Assembly (NCBI GenBank): GCA_965233625.1
Contig: OZ247499.1
Span: 248,001-312,000, forward strand
DNA: 64,000 nucleotides
Reading direction: 5' to 3'
Source: G965233625 sp965233625
GTDB lineage: Bacteria > Planctomycetota > Planctomycetia > Pirellulales > Pirellulaceae
In this document: in pieces, positions 1 through 9,373 of the stretch
Layout of the letters: the number at the start of each line of letters is the position of its first letter
Position numbering within the stretch: the first letter of the stretch is position 1
Translations under genes and position numbers: made by a program
Notes under the pieces: generated by a model
Seen by the model: only the letters and a program-made list of their open reading frames with translations
Database searches by the model: none
Told to the model about the DNA's origin: nothing

Positions 1-983
1 CCGACGTGCAACTTCGGCAACTTGCTGAAACGGGCGAATTGAATGATAGGCGTGTTATCCGCGCCGAGGCTGAGCGTCTTCTCAACGAAGCGCGTGAAGA
101 CCGCCGTTTCGTCGCAGATTTTGCCGCTGAGTGGTTGGATCTGGAGTTGATCGATTTCACGCAACCAGACCGTAAACTCTATCGCGAGTTTGATGCGGTG
201 GTGCAGAAATCTATGCTGGACGAGACGCTCCGTTTTCTGGAAACCGCTTTGGCGAAAAATCACGGTCCAGCCAGCATGGTTTCCGCCGACTTCACGTTTC
301 TCAACAGCCGGCTGGCCCGCTACTACGACATCCCTGGAATTACTGGCGACGAACTAAGACGTGTTGAACTAAGCGGTGAGCAACGGCCCGGCGGCCTATT
401 ATCTCAGGGCGCCCTGCTGAAGGTGACGGCCAATGGTTCGAACACGTCGCCGGTCGTCCGTGGCGTCTGGATTTCTGAACGCATTATGGGCGTACATATT
501 CCACCGCCGCCGGATAACGTGCCAGCGATTGAGCCTGATATCCGCGGCGCAAAGACGATCCGCGAGCAACTGGCGAAACATCGTAGTCAGCAGTCCTGCG
601 CGGTCTGTCATGTGAATATTGATCCGCCAGGCTTCGCCCTTGAGAATTTCGACGCGGCGGGACAATGGCGTGACCGTTACCTGCTGCTTTCGGGCGGACG
701 CCGCAAAGGCGGACCGAAGGTCGATCCAAGCTACCAGATGGCGGACGGGCAGGCGTTTGATTCGTATCGTGAATTCCGGCAAGTCATCGCCGGCAAGCCA
801 CGGAAACTTGCGGTTAATCTAGTTGAAAAACTGGTGACATACGGCACCGGGGCGCCGGTTTCTTTCGCCGATCGGGATGATATTGAACGGATCGTCGATG
901 CCTCAAAAGACGATAATGATAGTTACGGCTTCCGTACGCTGCTGCTTAACGTGGTTGCCAGCGATACTTTCCTCTGCAAATAA
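1..983 (+). CDS. DUF1592/DUF1588/DUF1585 secreted cytochrome, C-terminal part (5' truncated)
   Basis: The reading frame is open to the window edge, so only the C-terminal ~326 residues are present; the GTG at position 6 is not the true start. The order is the end of DUF1592, then DUF1588 with a haem-c motif CAVCH (C198 to H202 counted from position 6) followed by NIDPPG, then DUF1585 with the YGTGAPVSFADRDDI region. In full-length relatives a signal peptide and a first CxxCH domain lie upstream, so this is probably a secreted or periplasmic multihaem protein; its substrate is unknown. The DUF1552 gene follows after 47 bp, the usual pairing. A full-length paralogue is at 42755-45334. Confidence 0.9.
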   Translation, partial: DVQLRQLAETGELNDRRVIRAEAERLLNEAREDRRFVADFAAEWLDLELIDFTQPDRKLYREFDAVVQKSMLDETLRFLETALAKNHGPASMVSADFTFLNSRLARYYDIPGITGDELRRVELSGEQRPGGLLSQGALLKVTANGSNTSPVVRGVWISERIMGVHIPPPPDNVPAIEPDIRGAKTIREQLAKHRSQQSCAVCHVNIDPPGFALENFDAAGQWRDRYLLLSGGRRKGGPKVDPSYQMADGQAFDSYREFRQVIAGKPRKLAVNLVEKLVTYGTGAPVSFADRDDIERIVDASKDDNDSYGFRTLLLNVVASDTFLCK

Positions 984-1030
984 CTTCGCACCCTAACGCG
1001 TCGGCGGACGCGGGAACAAGGTTTTCCACT

Positions 1031-2329
1031 ATGAGCCAATCACCATTGTTCAACTTCAAACGGAAATTGAATCGCCGCGCCGTCCTGCGCGGGGCCGGTG
1101 TCGCGATGGCGTTGCCCTGGCTGGGTGCGATGCGGCCTGCGTTTGCAAATGCAGCTGAAAGCAGCAAGCCCCGCCGTTTTGTCTCGATGACGCTGGGACT
1201 TGGTCTGCATGCAGACAACTTGAACCCGGATGTTGCCGGCCGCGACTACACGCCGTCGCGATATCTGAAGAAGATTCAGGATCTGCGTGGAAAGTTTACA
1301 GTTGTTTCGGGCAGTTCTCATCCGGGCGTTTCAGGCGGTCATCGCGCGGAGGCATCACTGCTTAGTGCGGCGCCGATGAGCAATGGCGCAGCGACACTGA
1401 ATAGTGTTTCGCTGGATCAGCTATTGGCGAAACATCTCGGCGATGCAACGCGGTTTCCATCTCTCACGCTCAGCCTCAGCGGCAGCAACAGCCCGTCGTA
1501 CACGGAAAACGGGTCGATGATACCCGCCGAAAATTCACCCTCGCGGCTGTTCCGTCAGTTGTTTATTAACGACTCCGCTGCCGATCAGGCTTTGCAGGCC
1601 GCCCGCGCCCGGCAGGGACGCAGCATCATGGATCTGGTTGCTGACGACGCCCGCGCATTGCAGCGTGAACTGGGCGCCGGAGATCGTGACCGGTTAGACG
1701 CGTACTTCACAAGCGTGCGTGAACTGGAGCAACGGCTGAAAGAATCCGAAGACTGGGCGCGGAAGCCGAAGCCAAAGGTCAACGTCGACAAACCAGTCGA
1801 TATTGGCAACCCGAACGATTTCATCGGCCGGCAGCGTCTGATGAGCGATATGGTCCGTCTGGCTCTGGCCACGGATTCCACCCGCTTCATCACGCTGCAC
1901 CTGGGTGGGTCGGGCGGTGTGGTGCCGCTGAATGGCGTGGACGAAGGTTATCACTCACTCAGCCACCACGGCCGCGACGAAGAGAAGCTGGAGCAGCTCG
2001 CCCTGGTCGAGACGGAAATCATTGCCGCCTGGGGTGATTTCCTGCGGGGCCTGCAGCAGACCAGCGATCACGGCGAATCGCTGCTGGACCACACCTCGGT
2101 GCTGCTCACCAGCAACCTGGGGAACGCCTCGAATCACAGCAACCGCAACATGCCGGTCCTACTGGCTGGCGGCGGTTTCAAGCACGGGCAACATCTGGCG
2201 TTCGATCAGCGCCGGAACTATCCGCTGCCAAATCTGTACCTGTCCATTCTGCATCAGACAGGCTTGCAGCGTGAGAACTTTGCGACAAGCACCGGCACCA
2301 TGACCGGCCTGGAACCCACCGTAGGTTAA
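1031..2329 (+). CDS. DUF1552 family protein, Tat-exported
   Basis: 432 aa. The N-terminus has a twin-arginine-type signal (RRAVLRG at residues 15-21, then a short hydrophobic run ending AFANA), which predicts export of a folded, possibly cofactor-bearing protein. The body matches DUF1552: SHPGVSGGHR near residue 97, a helical middle with ELEQRLKESEDW, and YHSLSHHG in the C-terminal half. DUF1552 proteins are almost always encoded next to DUF1592-type cytochromes, as here. Function is unknown; the fold is related to the alkaline-phosphatase-like DUF1501 group by general annotation, which I cannot test. AAGG lies about 9 nt before the ATG. A paralogue is at 45885-47237. Confidence 0.9.
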   Translation: MSQSPLFNFKRKLNRRAVLRGAGVAMALPWLGAMRPAFANAAESSKPRRFVSMTLGLGLHADNLNPDVAGRDYTPSRYLKKIQDLRGKFTVVSGSSHPGVSGGHRAEASLLSAAPMSNGAATLNSVSLDQLLAKHLGDATRFPSLTLSLSGSNSPSYTENGSMIPAENSPSRLFRQLFINDSAADQALQAARARQGRSIMDLVADDARALQRELGAGDRDRLDAYFTSVRELEQRLKESEDWARKPKPKVNVDKPVDIGNPNDFIGRQRLMSDMVRLALATDSTRFITLHLGGSGGVVPLNGVDEGYHSLSHHGRDEEKLEQLALVETEIIAAWGDFLRGLQQTSDHGESLLDHTSVLLTSNLGNASNHSNRNMPVLLAGGGFKHGQHLAFDQRRNYPLPNLYLSILHQTGLQRENFATSTGTMTGLEPTVG

Positions 2330-2376
2330 CAGGCGGCGGTGACTTAACCGGCGTTGACTAAAGAGGCTATTTCCAG

Positions 2377-2400
2377 GTGGTCACCTAGCCGGGTGATCAC
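2377..2400. terminator. Hairpin between convergent genes, possible bidirectional terminator
   Basis: GTGGTCACC (2377-2385) and GGTGATCAC (2392-2400) form a 9-bp stem with one G-T wobble and a 6-nt loop. It lies between two converging genes and touches the stop codon of the minus-strand gene. There is no U-tract, so an intrinsic terminator is only a possibility. Confidence 0.35.
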
Positions 2401-3473
2401 TACCGCTGGAAGATCGGCAGGTAATTGTTGGGCATCTGCAAAATGATGCAGGCCATGGCGGTGCCGTACTCGGAAGAAATGCTATCCAGCCACCGGCCGC
2501 TATCCTGTTGCCGGGTGATGAGCGCTTCGCGTATCGCCGGATACCACTTGCTCCAGTGCTTTCCGCCTGCCTGCCACATGGCCTGAGCGGCGTAGTAGTG
2601 GCCGTAATAGTAATGTGCTTCGCGGTCGAACCGGCGGTTCCTTGGCAGGTGCTCCATCAGGTAACCCAGCCCTTTGTCGATTTCCGGGCCGTCGTAAACG
2701 CCCGCACTGTACAGAGCCACGACGCCAGCCGCACTTCGCGGGAATGCACTGGGGCCACCGTCAAGCATGTACATAAAGCCGCCATCGGTATTCTGGCTGC
2801 GTTTGACATAATCGATGCAGCGCTGGATGGTTTCGTTAGGAACGAATACGCCCGCGTTGCGTGCAGCGCGAAGGGCCATGATCTGGCAGATGGTTGCGCT
2901 GACGTCCGCTTCGCCCTTGCGCGGAGCGTAGCGCCAGCCGCCATCGTCGTTCTGCGTGGCGATAATCAGCTTAACAGCTTTGTTCAGTTTTTCGCGGATG
3001 GTCGAGTCCGGACTCATGCCGTAGGATTCCGCCAGAAACAGCGTCGCGAAGCCGTGCCCGTACATCGGGCCGTGGCTGGTGGAACCGGCTGCGGTGATAA
3101 AACCGCTTTCTTTTGTGTGATCCAGAATATACTTCACACAGCGGGTCGCCTGCTGACCATACGGGCCGCGTCCCGGCGTACTGCCGCTCGAAAGAAACGC
3201 CATGCCCGACAGGGCGCAGATGGCGACGTTGCGGGAATAGCCGCCGCGTCCAAAGGCGCCATCTTCCTGCTGCCTGTTCGCCAGATACTTCAGCCCCAAA
3301 TTAATCGCCCGTTGTGCCTGCGGTGTGATGAGATCGGCAGCAGACAACGCCGTTGCGTCTCCCATTCCCACATCATCCGCCGCGCGGACGCGTGCTGAGG
3401 GCAGGCCCACGGCGCAGACGCCCAGACCGGTTAGTGCGTGGGTCAGAAATTTTCGCCGGTCAGGTGCAAGCAT
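2400..3473 (-). CDS. Secreted prenyltransferase/squalene-oxidase-repeat protein
   Basis: 357 aa. A Tat-like signal (DRRKFL at residues 5-10, hydrophobic run to ~25, ARVRA cleavage region) precedes an alpha/alpha-barrel-type body with repeated QW-like motifs: QQEDGAFG near residue 68, QNDDGGWRY near 174, QNTDGGFMY near 227 and QQDSGRW near 319. Such repeats occur in squalene-hopene cyclases and in many planctomycete proteins annotated as prenyltransferase or squalene oxidase repeat proteins. I see no DxDD cyclase motif, so catalysis on terpenes is unlikely or unproven. It is the third gene of a minus-strand run after the DUF4175-like and Gln-rich genes (gap ~90 bp) and probably belongs with them. 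Confidence 0.85.
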   Translation of the reverse strand: MLAPDRRKFLTHALTGLGVCAVGLPSARVRAADDVGMGDATALSAADLITPQAQRAINLGLKYLANRQQEDGAFGRGGYSRNVAICALSGMAFLSSGSTPGRGPYGQQATRCVKYILDHTKESGFITAAGSTSHGPMYGHGFATLFLAESYGMSPDSTIREKLNKAVKLIIATQNDDGGWRYAPRKGEADVSATICQIMALRAARNAGVFVPNETIQRCIDYVKRSQNTDGGFMYMLDGGPSAFPRSAAGVVALYSAGVYDGPEIDKGLGYLMEHLPRNRRFDREAHYYYGHYYAAQAMWQAGGKHWSKWYPAIREALITRQQDSGRWLDSISSEYGTAMACIILQMPNNYLPIFQR

Positions 3474-3565
3474 CGGATTGCCTCATTGCTACCGCTTCAA
3501 CCTGTGGAAGAAACGCAAACCAGTGAACGGATTTGTTCACGGAAAATGAATCATCGCCATTATGG

Positions 3566-4351
3566 CTAATTCGCGCGGTCTTCCGCCAGTCTTTTATAAT
3601 ATTCTTCGATGAGTTTCTGATACTTCGGAAGCAGTTGTTCAACACGGGCGTTTCGCATCTGCTGCCGGACGCGATCTGGTAGATGGCCCCAGACTTCCTT
3701 CAACATAAGCTGAAGCTCGCGGTTTTCCGCCTCTATATCTTCGGGCTTCCGCACATCGTCGCTACTGTCACGCGATGGTTTGTTGGAGGGTTCCTGCGAC
3801 GCGTTGTTCTGGGGCTTGCCGCCGGAAGGTTTGTCGCCGTCCTGCTTTTGAGGCTTCTGACTCTGCTGCTGCGGATCGCCTGGAGACGAGGGCTGTTGCT
3901 GCTTCTGCTGTTGTTTCAGTTGCTCGATCACCATCGACAATTCGTCAAGAATGTCCTGCTGAATTTTCTGGGTTTTCTCCGACGTATCGGACGAAGTGAG
4001 CCTGGTCTCGACTTTGCGCATCTGCTCACTGATACGGATCAGCGGATTGACGACGCGGACGCCCTGTTCTTTCTCTTCCTCACCGGGCGTCAAACCAGGC
4101 TCAGCGTTGGCATCTTTTTCGTCCGGCCCCTTATCCGGCTTGAGATCCAGGTCCGGCAGATCATCTAGACCTTCAAGCAGATCGCTGTCTAAATCCTCTA
4201 GCAGATCTTCATCCAGGGGATCAACTTCAACCTCTGCGGCGCCGCCTGACGGAGCATCGGCCTGTGCAGCGGGCTCCTGGGCGAAGGCAGAACTGCAAAG
4301 GCAACTGGCAACAACTGAAGCAGATGCAAATGTCTGAAGAATTTTGAACAT
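3566..4351 (-). CDS. Secreted acidic/Gln-rich coiled-coil protein, partner of the DUF4175-like protein
   Basis: 261 aa from the ATG at 4351; a GTG 12 nt upstream is also possible but adds charged residues before the signal peptide. The signal peptide (FKILQTFASASVV... AFA) is followed by an acidic stretch with repeated DLLEDLDSDLLEGLDDL, a helical segment, a Gln/Pro/Ser/Lys-rich linker (QQQKQQQP, QQQSQKPQKQ), and a C-terminal helix resembling HLPDRVRQQMRN...LPKYQKLIEEYYKRLAED. The C-terminal helix is reminiscent of planctomycete proteins encoded next to DUF4175 genes. It lies 47 bp downstream of the giant gene, whose own C-terminus carries a similar acidic motif (PGLEDLDKDVEDLLKDADIDL). Function is unknown. 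Confidence 0.8.
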   Translation of the reverse strand: MFKILQTFASASVVASCLCSSAFAQEPAAQADAPSGGAAEVEVDPLDEDLLEDLDSDLLEGLDDLPDLDLKPDKGPDEKDANAEPGLTPGEEEKEQGVRVVNPLIRISEQMRKVETRLTSSDTSEKTQKIQQDILDELSMVIEQLKQQQKQQQPSSPGDPQQQSQKPQKQDGDKPSGGKPQNNASQEPSNKPSRDSSDDVRKPEDIEAENRELQLMLKEVWGHLPDRVRQQMRNARVEQLLPKYQKLIEEYYKRLAEDRAN

Positions 4352-4398
4352 ACGCACAACCACCAGGTAAGAAGGTGTTTAGCAGGTATTGTAACGCC

Positions 4399-7300
4399 CT
4401 ACGGCTCCGGGGGTGAATCCCCATCAGACGATGGCCCGGCAGTGGGTGCCAGGTCAATGTCCGCATCTTTCAGCAGGTCTTCCACATCTTTGTCCAGATC
4501 TTCAAGGCCCGGGATCGTCTCGTCGCCTGGCGTTGGCAGGCTGTCTGGATCGTCTTCCGGGTTACCGGCAGGCGGCTTTGATAACTCCAGGAGCAGTTCC
4601 GCTAACTCACCTTGTTCAACGGCCAAGGCGTCCTGCTCCTGTTGCTGGACGGGTGTTAGTTCGCCCGCTTCGTCCCTGGCAGCCTCTAGTGCAGTGGTCC
4701 GGCGGTTGATTTCCTGCTGCAACAGTTTTAAGAGATTCAGCTGAGCAATGCGGCTGATGCTATCGCTTTGACCGCTTTGCTCACCACCACTGCCACCCCC
4801 GCCAGAAGGCTGCTGATTCTGTGGCGGCTGTTCCTGATCTTCAGGCGGGTTGAGCGCGACTAGCAGTTGCTTCAACCGGTCAAGTGCGACGGTTTCCGCC
4901 TGCCTGGTTTCTTCGCCCGTATCTCCCCGGTCCAGTTGCGATGCTGCCCGTGTCATTTCACGCGCTGCACCGCGTAGAGCCAGTTCGAAGGCTTTTGCCT
5001 GAGCAACCTGCTGGGCAAAGTCCAGCGTCTCTGCCGCAAGGCCCCGCTGCTGAACGGCTAAGGAAGCAATGCTCGCACGCTGTGCGCGGGTGCGTTCTTC
5101 GCCCAGGCTTTGCAGCCGGATGGTTTCCTGGATCACCGCTTCCTGGCGTTGCACCATTCCTTCCAGTGACTGTTTGAGCCTGGTCATCTGCTCTTCGAAC
5201 AGATCCTTCTCTGTCTGCTCCTGTTTCTGCTTGATTTCCTGAGCAGCGTTTTCCAGTTCTAATTCGCTCTTGTCCTGTTCTTCGCCGGCGTCGTCGCCGT
5301 TGCCCTGCTCTGCCTGACTGGCAGCGGCGTCCATGCTGTTGGCGGCCTGCTGCATGGCGTTGCTCGCATCGGGCGCCTGCAGCCGTTCTAGCTGGCGCGA
5401 TAGCCGTCTTGCCTGTTCCGCAAGCTGCTTCTGGGCGGCAGCCAACCGCTGCAGCTCGCGTTTGCGCTGCTCTTCATTCTCGATCTTGCCGGCGGCAGCC
5501 ATCTGTTTGCGGAGGCTCCGTTGCTGATTCTGCACCTGGTCGAGCTGACTGGCGGCTTCTTTGAGTTTGCGAAGCGTACGGTCCAGCTCGTGTTCGCGGC
5601 GGTTCGCCAGTACGTCGAGCACGTCCTGCAGCTTCTGGTCAATCTTCTGCTGCGTCTGGGCGGATTGTCCCAGCCGGTTCTCGTTCAGCTGGCGGCCGCT
5701 TTGCTGCATTTGCGCGCTCAAGCCAGAGCGGCGTGCGGCGTCAAGCGCATCGGCGATTGTCTCTGCGGCCAGCGGGTCAGCGCCTGACAGTTGCTGTTGC
5801 ATCTCGTCCATACGGTTCTGAAGCTTGTCGAACTTTCTAGCCAGTTCCAGTTGCTGCTGGGCGATCTTCTTCAGGTCTGCACGCTGCTGAGCTGTGAGGT
5901 CGGCGCTGGTTTTGCCCTCTACTTCTGGCCGCTTGCTGGAAGTCGCAGCAGCAACCTTCTCCTGGTCGCGACGAATCTGATTCACTTCACGGCTGATCCG
6001 GCGGTAGTTGTCCCACTTGGAAAGACTCTCAACCAGAGCCTTCAACTTCTCAACCGTCTGATCCTGTTTGGCGCCAGCTTCCGCAACGGCCTCCTTCGTT
6101 TCTTCGGAGACGGGGAAACGGGCGGCTGGCGATGTTGTAGTGGATGGGTCGGTGGTGTCCGGTTTCGGTCCAGGCGGGTCCTTTTGGGCGGCGTTCTGGG
6201 CGGATACCCGCGCCGTCTTCATGGCGGCTGTGAGCTTCCGGCTGATGCCCGGCAATTCGTCTTCGCCCAGGTTTTTGACGGCTTCGAGCAAAGCCTGCAT
6301 GCGGCGTCTGGAATCGGGATTATCGATGCGGTTGTTTTCCAGATCGTCAAGGAGCTGCGAAGCCTGATTCTCGATGCTGTCTTCGTCCAGATTCAGCTGC
6401 CGTTGCACCTGCCGCTGGTTCAGCTCAGCGCTTTGCAGCTGATCCACATCGTCGGCGCCGATCTTACCGACGTCGTTCATCTGAATCTCTAGCGAGCGCG
6501 TCTGGGTGCGTGTTTCTTCCTGCTTCGCCAGGGCGGCAGCAAGCTGCGTAAGCAGATAACCCTGCCGCTGCGCGAGACGGTCTTCCAGTTCAGCGCGGGA
6601 GATGATCGCCACATCGCGCTGCGTGCTACGTCCGGTCTGCGGAAGAAAGTCACTGGCGGAAACGAAAAACCGCAACCGTTGCCCCGGCTCCAGCGTTGGC
6701 AGTTTCGCTAGATCCCATTTGTAATTAATCGTATGTGATTTGACCGCATCGGTTGCCGCTTTGTCTTCAGAAGTCTCTGCCGGAGCAGGCTGCCAAAGTT
6801 GAAGGCTGGCGGGGGTAGCGTCCTCTTCCTGCACGGCGTATTCCAGTTGAATACTTTGCAGCGCCAGATCGTCGCTGACTTTCGCCTCAAGGGGAATCAT
6901 CGAACCGGCGGTTACAAAAAGTGTAGACGCGGGTTTATCCAGAGACACCTGCGGCGGTTGATCCGCCTTCACGCGCACCTGCCAACGCTGCTGACTGCCG
7001 GTGGCGACACCGCCCTTAGACGTTGCTTCCAGCCAGTACACGCCGCTTTCTGTTACGACCCACGGCTTCTTTGCATCTTGTTTGATCGCGAACTTCTGAC
7101 CGTCGATCGAAAGCGGAAACTTCTCCGTTTTTGCATCGCGTTGGAACACCACGGCTAATGATTTCAGCGGCTTATCGCTGGCGCCGCTGATTTCGATTTT
7201 AGAACCGGCAATCGCCTGCAGGTGTCCATTGCTGGCGACCGATTCTGGCATGCGGGTGTAGGCAGGTGGGATAACCCGGATGGTCAGATCTTGCAGGTGC

Positions 7301-8163
7301 GGTGGTTCCGCTACCTGAAGCCGCAGCCACGGCATATTCTGATCGTCGCCGCCCGTCGCCCGGTAGCGGAAGTTGCGGGCGACGTTGTTCAGCCGTGCTG
7401 TCATCAACGACTGATCGGACGAGGCGACAGGCTGCATCGCCTCTGTGATGACTTCGCCGGACTTGCCCTCGAATTCGTAGTGAATCTGCACATCGGCGGG
7501 CATCTCGCCAGCGATGTCGCGGACGGTCACTACAAAATCGTCCCCTGCTGCCAGCACCGCGGGAGGATCAACAAACTCTAACTTGTGCTGCTGCGGCCAG
7601 GCCGGCGCCGACCAGGGCACCAGTAGACGGTGGAACGCCAACCCGGCGCCAGGAGCGTCAATCGCGCAGATGCTCAGCAACAACAGACACAAGCCCAGCG
7701 CCGCGGCGCCGATGCCCAGCGGACGTTTGACGTTCAGTGTTTCCGCCAGCGGCAACCGCTCGACAAAAGAGGTTGTTTCGGCAACCACCGAGCGACGAAG
7801 CTCCGCCGACCCCGCGGTTGGATCATTTTGATCCTGCTGTAAGAATTGCAGCGTGCTTGAGAGCCTGTCACGCAGTTCCGGGAAACGTGTTTCGATCTGC
7901 TGGGCAACTTGTAACAGGCTCCGCCCCACCGGCCAGGCAGGTCGCACAAGCAGCCAGAACCCCCCGACGCCGCAAGCTGCAAGCATGGCGGAACAGATCA
8001 GCCGCACACCCGTGTCCTCAACACGCAACAGATAATCCGCCAGGCCCAGTACAAACGCGGTCAGCACAACGCCTGCCAGCATGCAGGCCACCCCGTAGAA
8101 CAGCAGTAGCATCCGCGCGGTACGGCCGATCGCGGCGACTTTTTCTTCAAGCGGGTGTGACAT
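4399..8163 (-). CDS. DUF4175-like giant membrane-anchored coiled-coil protein
   Basis: 1254 aa. Two membrane segments lie near the N-terminus (about residues 19-45 and 55-75) and a third around 150-170, followed by an extracytoplasmic beta-rich part with Ig-like strands (LEFVDPPAVLAAGDDFVVTV, IRVIPPAYTRMPE) and then ~700 residues of Gln/Arg/Glu-rich predicted coiled coil. The end is acidic and Pro-rich. This layout matches DUF4175 proteins, which in planctomycetes often lie in MoxR/DUF58-type clusters; no MoxR gene is adjacent here (one lies 14 kb away). The predicted role is structural, at the membrane or periplasm. It heads the three-gene minus-strand run to 2400. Confidence 0.8.
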   Translation of the reverse strand: MSHPLEEKVAAIGRTARMLLLFYGVACMLAGVVLTAFVLGLADYLLRVEDTGVRLICSAMLAACGVGGFWLLVRPAWPVGRSLLQVAQQIETRFPELRDRLSSTLQFLQQDQNDPTAGSAELRRSVVAETTSFVERLPLAETLNVKRPLGIGAAALGLCLLLLSICAIDAPGAGLAFHRLLVPWSAPAWPQQHKLEFVDPPAVLAAGDDFVVTVRDIAGEMPADVQIHYEFEGKSGEVITEAMQPVASSDQSLMTARLNNVARNFRYRATGGDDQNMPWLRLQVAEPPHLQDLTIRVIPPAYTRMPESVASNGHLQAIAGSKIEISGASDKPLKSLAVVFQRDAKTEKFPLSIDGQKFAIKQDAKKPWVVTESGVYWLEATSKGGVATGSQQRWQVRVKADQPPQVSLDKPASTLFVTAGSMIPLEAKVSDDLALQSIQLEYAVQEEDATPASLQLWQPAPAETSEDKAATDAVKSHTINYKWDLAKLPTLEPGQRLRFFVSASDFLPQTGRSTQRDVAIISRAELEDRLAQRQGYLLTQLAAALAKQEETRTQTRSLEIQMNDVGKIGADDVDQLQSAELNQRQVQRQLNLDEDSIENQASQLLDDLENNRIDNPDSRRRMQALLEAVKNLGEDELPGISRKLTAAMKTARVSAQNAAQKDPPGPKPDTTDPSTTTSPAARFPVSEETKEAVAEAGAKQDQTVEKLKALVESLSKWDNYRRISREVNQIRRDQEKVAAATSSKRPEVEGKTSADLTAQQRADLKKIAQQQLELARKFDKLQNRMDEMQQQLSGADPLAAETIADALDAARRSGLSAQMQQSGRQLNENRLGQSAQTQQKIDQKLQDVLDVLANRREHELDRTLRKLKEAASQLDQVQNQQRSLRKQMAAAGKIENEEQRKRELQRLAAAQKQLAEQARRLSRQLERLQAPDASNAMQQAANSMDAAASQAEQGNGDDAGEEQDKSELELENAAQEIKQKQEQTEKDLFEEQMTRLKQSLEGMVQRQEAVIQETIRLQSLGEERTRAQRASIASLAVQQRGLAAETLDFAQQVAQAKAFELALRGAAREMTRAASQLDRGDTGEETRQAETVALDRLKQLLVALNPPEDQEQPPQNQQPSGGGGSGGEQSGQSDSISRIAQLNLLKLLQQEINRRTTALEAARDEAGELTPVQQQEQDALAVEQGELAELLLELSKPPAGNPEDDPDSLPTPGDETIPGLEDLDKDVEDLLKDADIDLAPTAGPSSDGDSPPEP

Positions 8164-8295
8164 GCCGCAACTATCCTGCCTGATACTTAATCCGTAACCA
8201 CAACCAGAGTGGTGAGGCGCGAAGACGCCCGTCCACTCCCTAAGTTAAACGACTTTAGCCGCAGGAAAGTTCCCGGCGACCCTTGGCACAGACCG
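8164..8295. other. Intergenic spacer, nothing recognised
   Basis: 131 bp between the start of the DUF4175-like gene and the end of the YdjY-type gene. It must contain the promoter of the giant gene, but no clear -35/-10 pair could be read. Confidence 0.5.
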
Positions 8296-9132
8296 TTATT
8301 TCTTAAACGGATCTTTGACCGGCTTCTCACCAAATGGATTATCGGGCTTGGTGTTGTTAACGCCCGGCTTGATGGGTTCAAGTTTGACGACCTTTGGCTT
8401 CAAAATCAGACGCACAGGGGTCTTCCGTGGCGGAACACGTTCCTTGAACACGGTAAAAAGCAAGTTAGCGTTCGCCTGCGTGCTTTTGATAGGAAGGTCC
8501 AGCGTTGCGGTGGGAAAGTTCGAGACGCAGATGAAATCGCCGCCATCAGCATGGTAATACTGTTTGCCGTCGGTGGGATCTTTCCAGAATCCACTGCCTG
8601 CAAAAACCCACGAATGCTGCATAGCTTTGCCAGTTTGAATGTTCTTGATCCAATCCTGAGCGCGGGCTGTTTTAACCGCACCGTTGGCGTCGTGGTACTG
8701 GATATCAATATCCACAACCGCACCTGTGGCGGCCATGTAATTCGGGCGGAACTTTACGGGGCTGCCGGCCAGTGCACCTGTGGCAAGCAACGCGGTATGG
8801 GCGAGCCTTGCTGTGGAATAGACAGCGATTAGCGATTCATGTTCTTTCGTCCCTGTCGGACAAGCGAACATTTCCAGCTGACCGTCCGTCAGCGCCACAT
8901 AGCCATCAATCACAACCTGCTTCTTTTTGGCGTCGAGCCAGATGCGGTGTTCTTTCGAGAGTTTTACTAACCCGTCAGGCGGCGCGAATTCTTTCCGCTT
9001 TGCTTCCTTCTTAGCATCGCCGGTCGGATTCTCCTGGGCGGATAGGGGGGCGCCCACCAGAGCAATCATCACCAGGACGGAAGCTGCTGCGATCAAACGC
9101 GGAATCGGCCGAATCAATTTCAAATAAGACAT
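8296..9132 (-). CDS. YdjY-type secreted protein
   Basis: 278 aa from the ATG at 9132. The open frame runs on to 9306, but GGAG sits 9 nt before the ATG at 9132 and a signal peptide (LIAAASVLVMIALVGAPLSAQ) starts right after it. The body contains GYVALTDGQLEMFACPTG and TKEHESLIAVYS, typical of planctomycete YdjY-domain proteins, followed by WVFAGSGFWKDP and GGDFICVSNF. YdjY is a poorly understood domain associated with ferredoxin-like or redox proteins; one conserved Cys (FACPTG) is present. The C-terminus is a Lys/Pro-rich tail (NPFGEKPVKDPFKK). Monocistronic as far as can be seen. Confidence 0.8.
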   Translation of the reverse strand: MSYLKLIRPIPRLIAAASVLVMIALVGAPLSAQENPTGDAKKEAKRKEFAPPDGLVKLSKEHRIWLDAKKKQVVIDGYVALTDGQLEMFACPTGTKEHESLIAVYSTARLAHTALLATGALAGSPVKFRPNYMAATGAVVDIDIQYHDANGAVKTARAQDWIKNIQTGKAMQHSWVFAGSGFWKDPTDGKQYYHADGGDFICVSNFPTATLDLPIKSTQANANLLFTVFKERVPPRKTPVRLILKPKVVKLEPIKPGVNNTKPDNPFGEKPVKDPFKK

Positions 9133-9373
9133 GAATGGAATCTCCATCGTTTCCAGTTGGCAGCAAAAAAATCTGCCAGCATTTGCGAATCGTGGCGATA
9201 AGCCTGCTCTGTTGCGGGCACGCTTAGTGTTTAACTGGGTAAGCAAATTTGCCTGAAGGGGGAAGGCAATCTGGACAATGCTTACTAAGATAAGTCTTAC
9301 CGCCACTGGCGTCGCACTATGCTAAGCCACTTCGCTATTTTTAGTATATCTTCTAACTGTTCCGGGATGTTGG
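9133..9373. other. Divergent intergenic region
   Basis: 241 bp between the start of the YdjY-type gene and the start of the 622-aa orphan. It is locally A/T-richer (around 9250-9360) and must hold promoters for both directions; no consensus pair is convincing. Confidence 0.4.

Noticed and set aside
2508..3398. 296-aa open frame antisense to the prenyltransferase-repeat gene
   Set aside because: Low-complexity Ala/Val/Arg composition and complete overlap with a gene that has clear family motifs; a shadow of codon bias.
5791..6492. 233-aa open frame antisense inside the DUF4175-like gene
   Set aside because: Leu/Gln/Arg-rich mirror of the coiled-coil codons, no own start signal.
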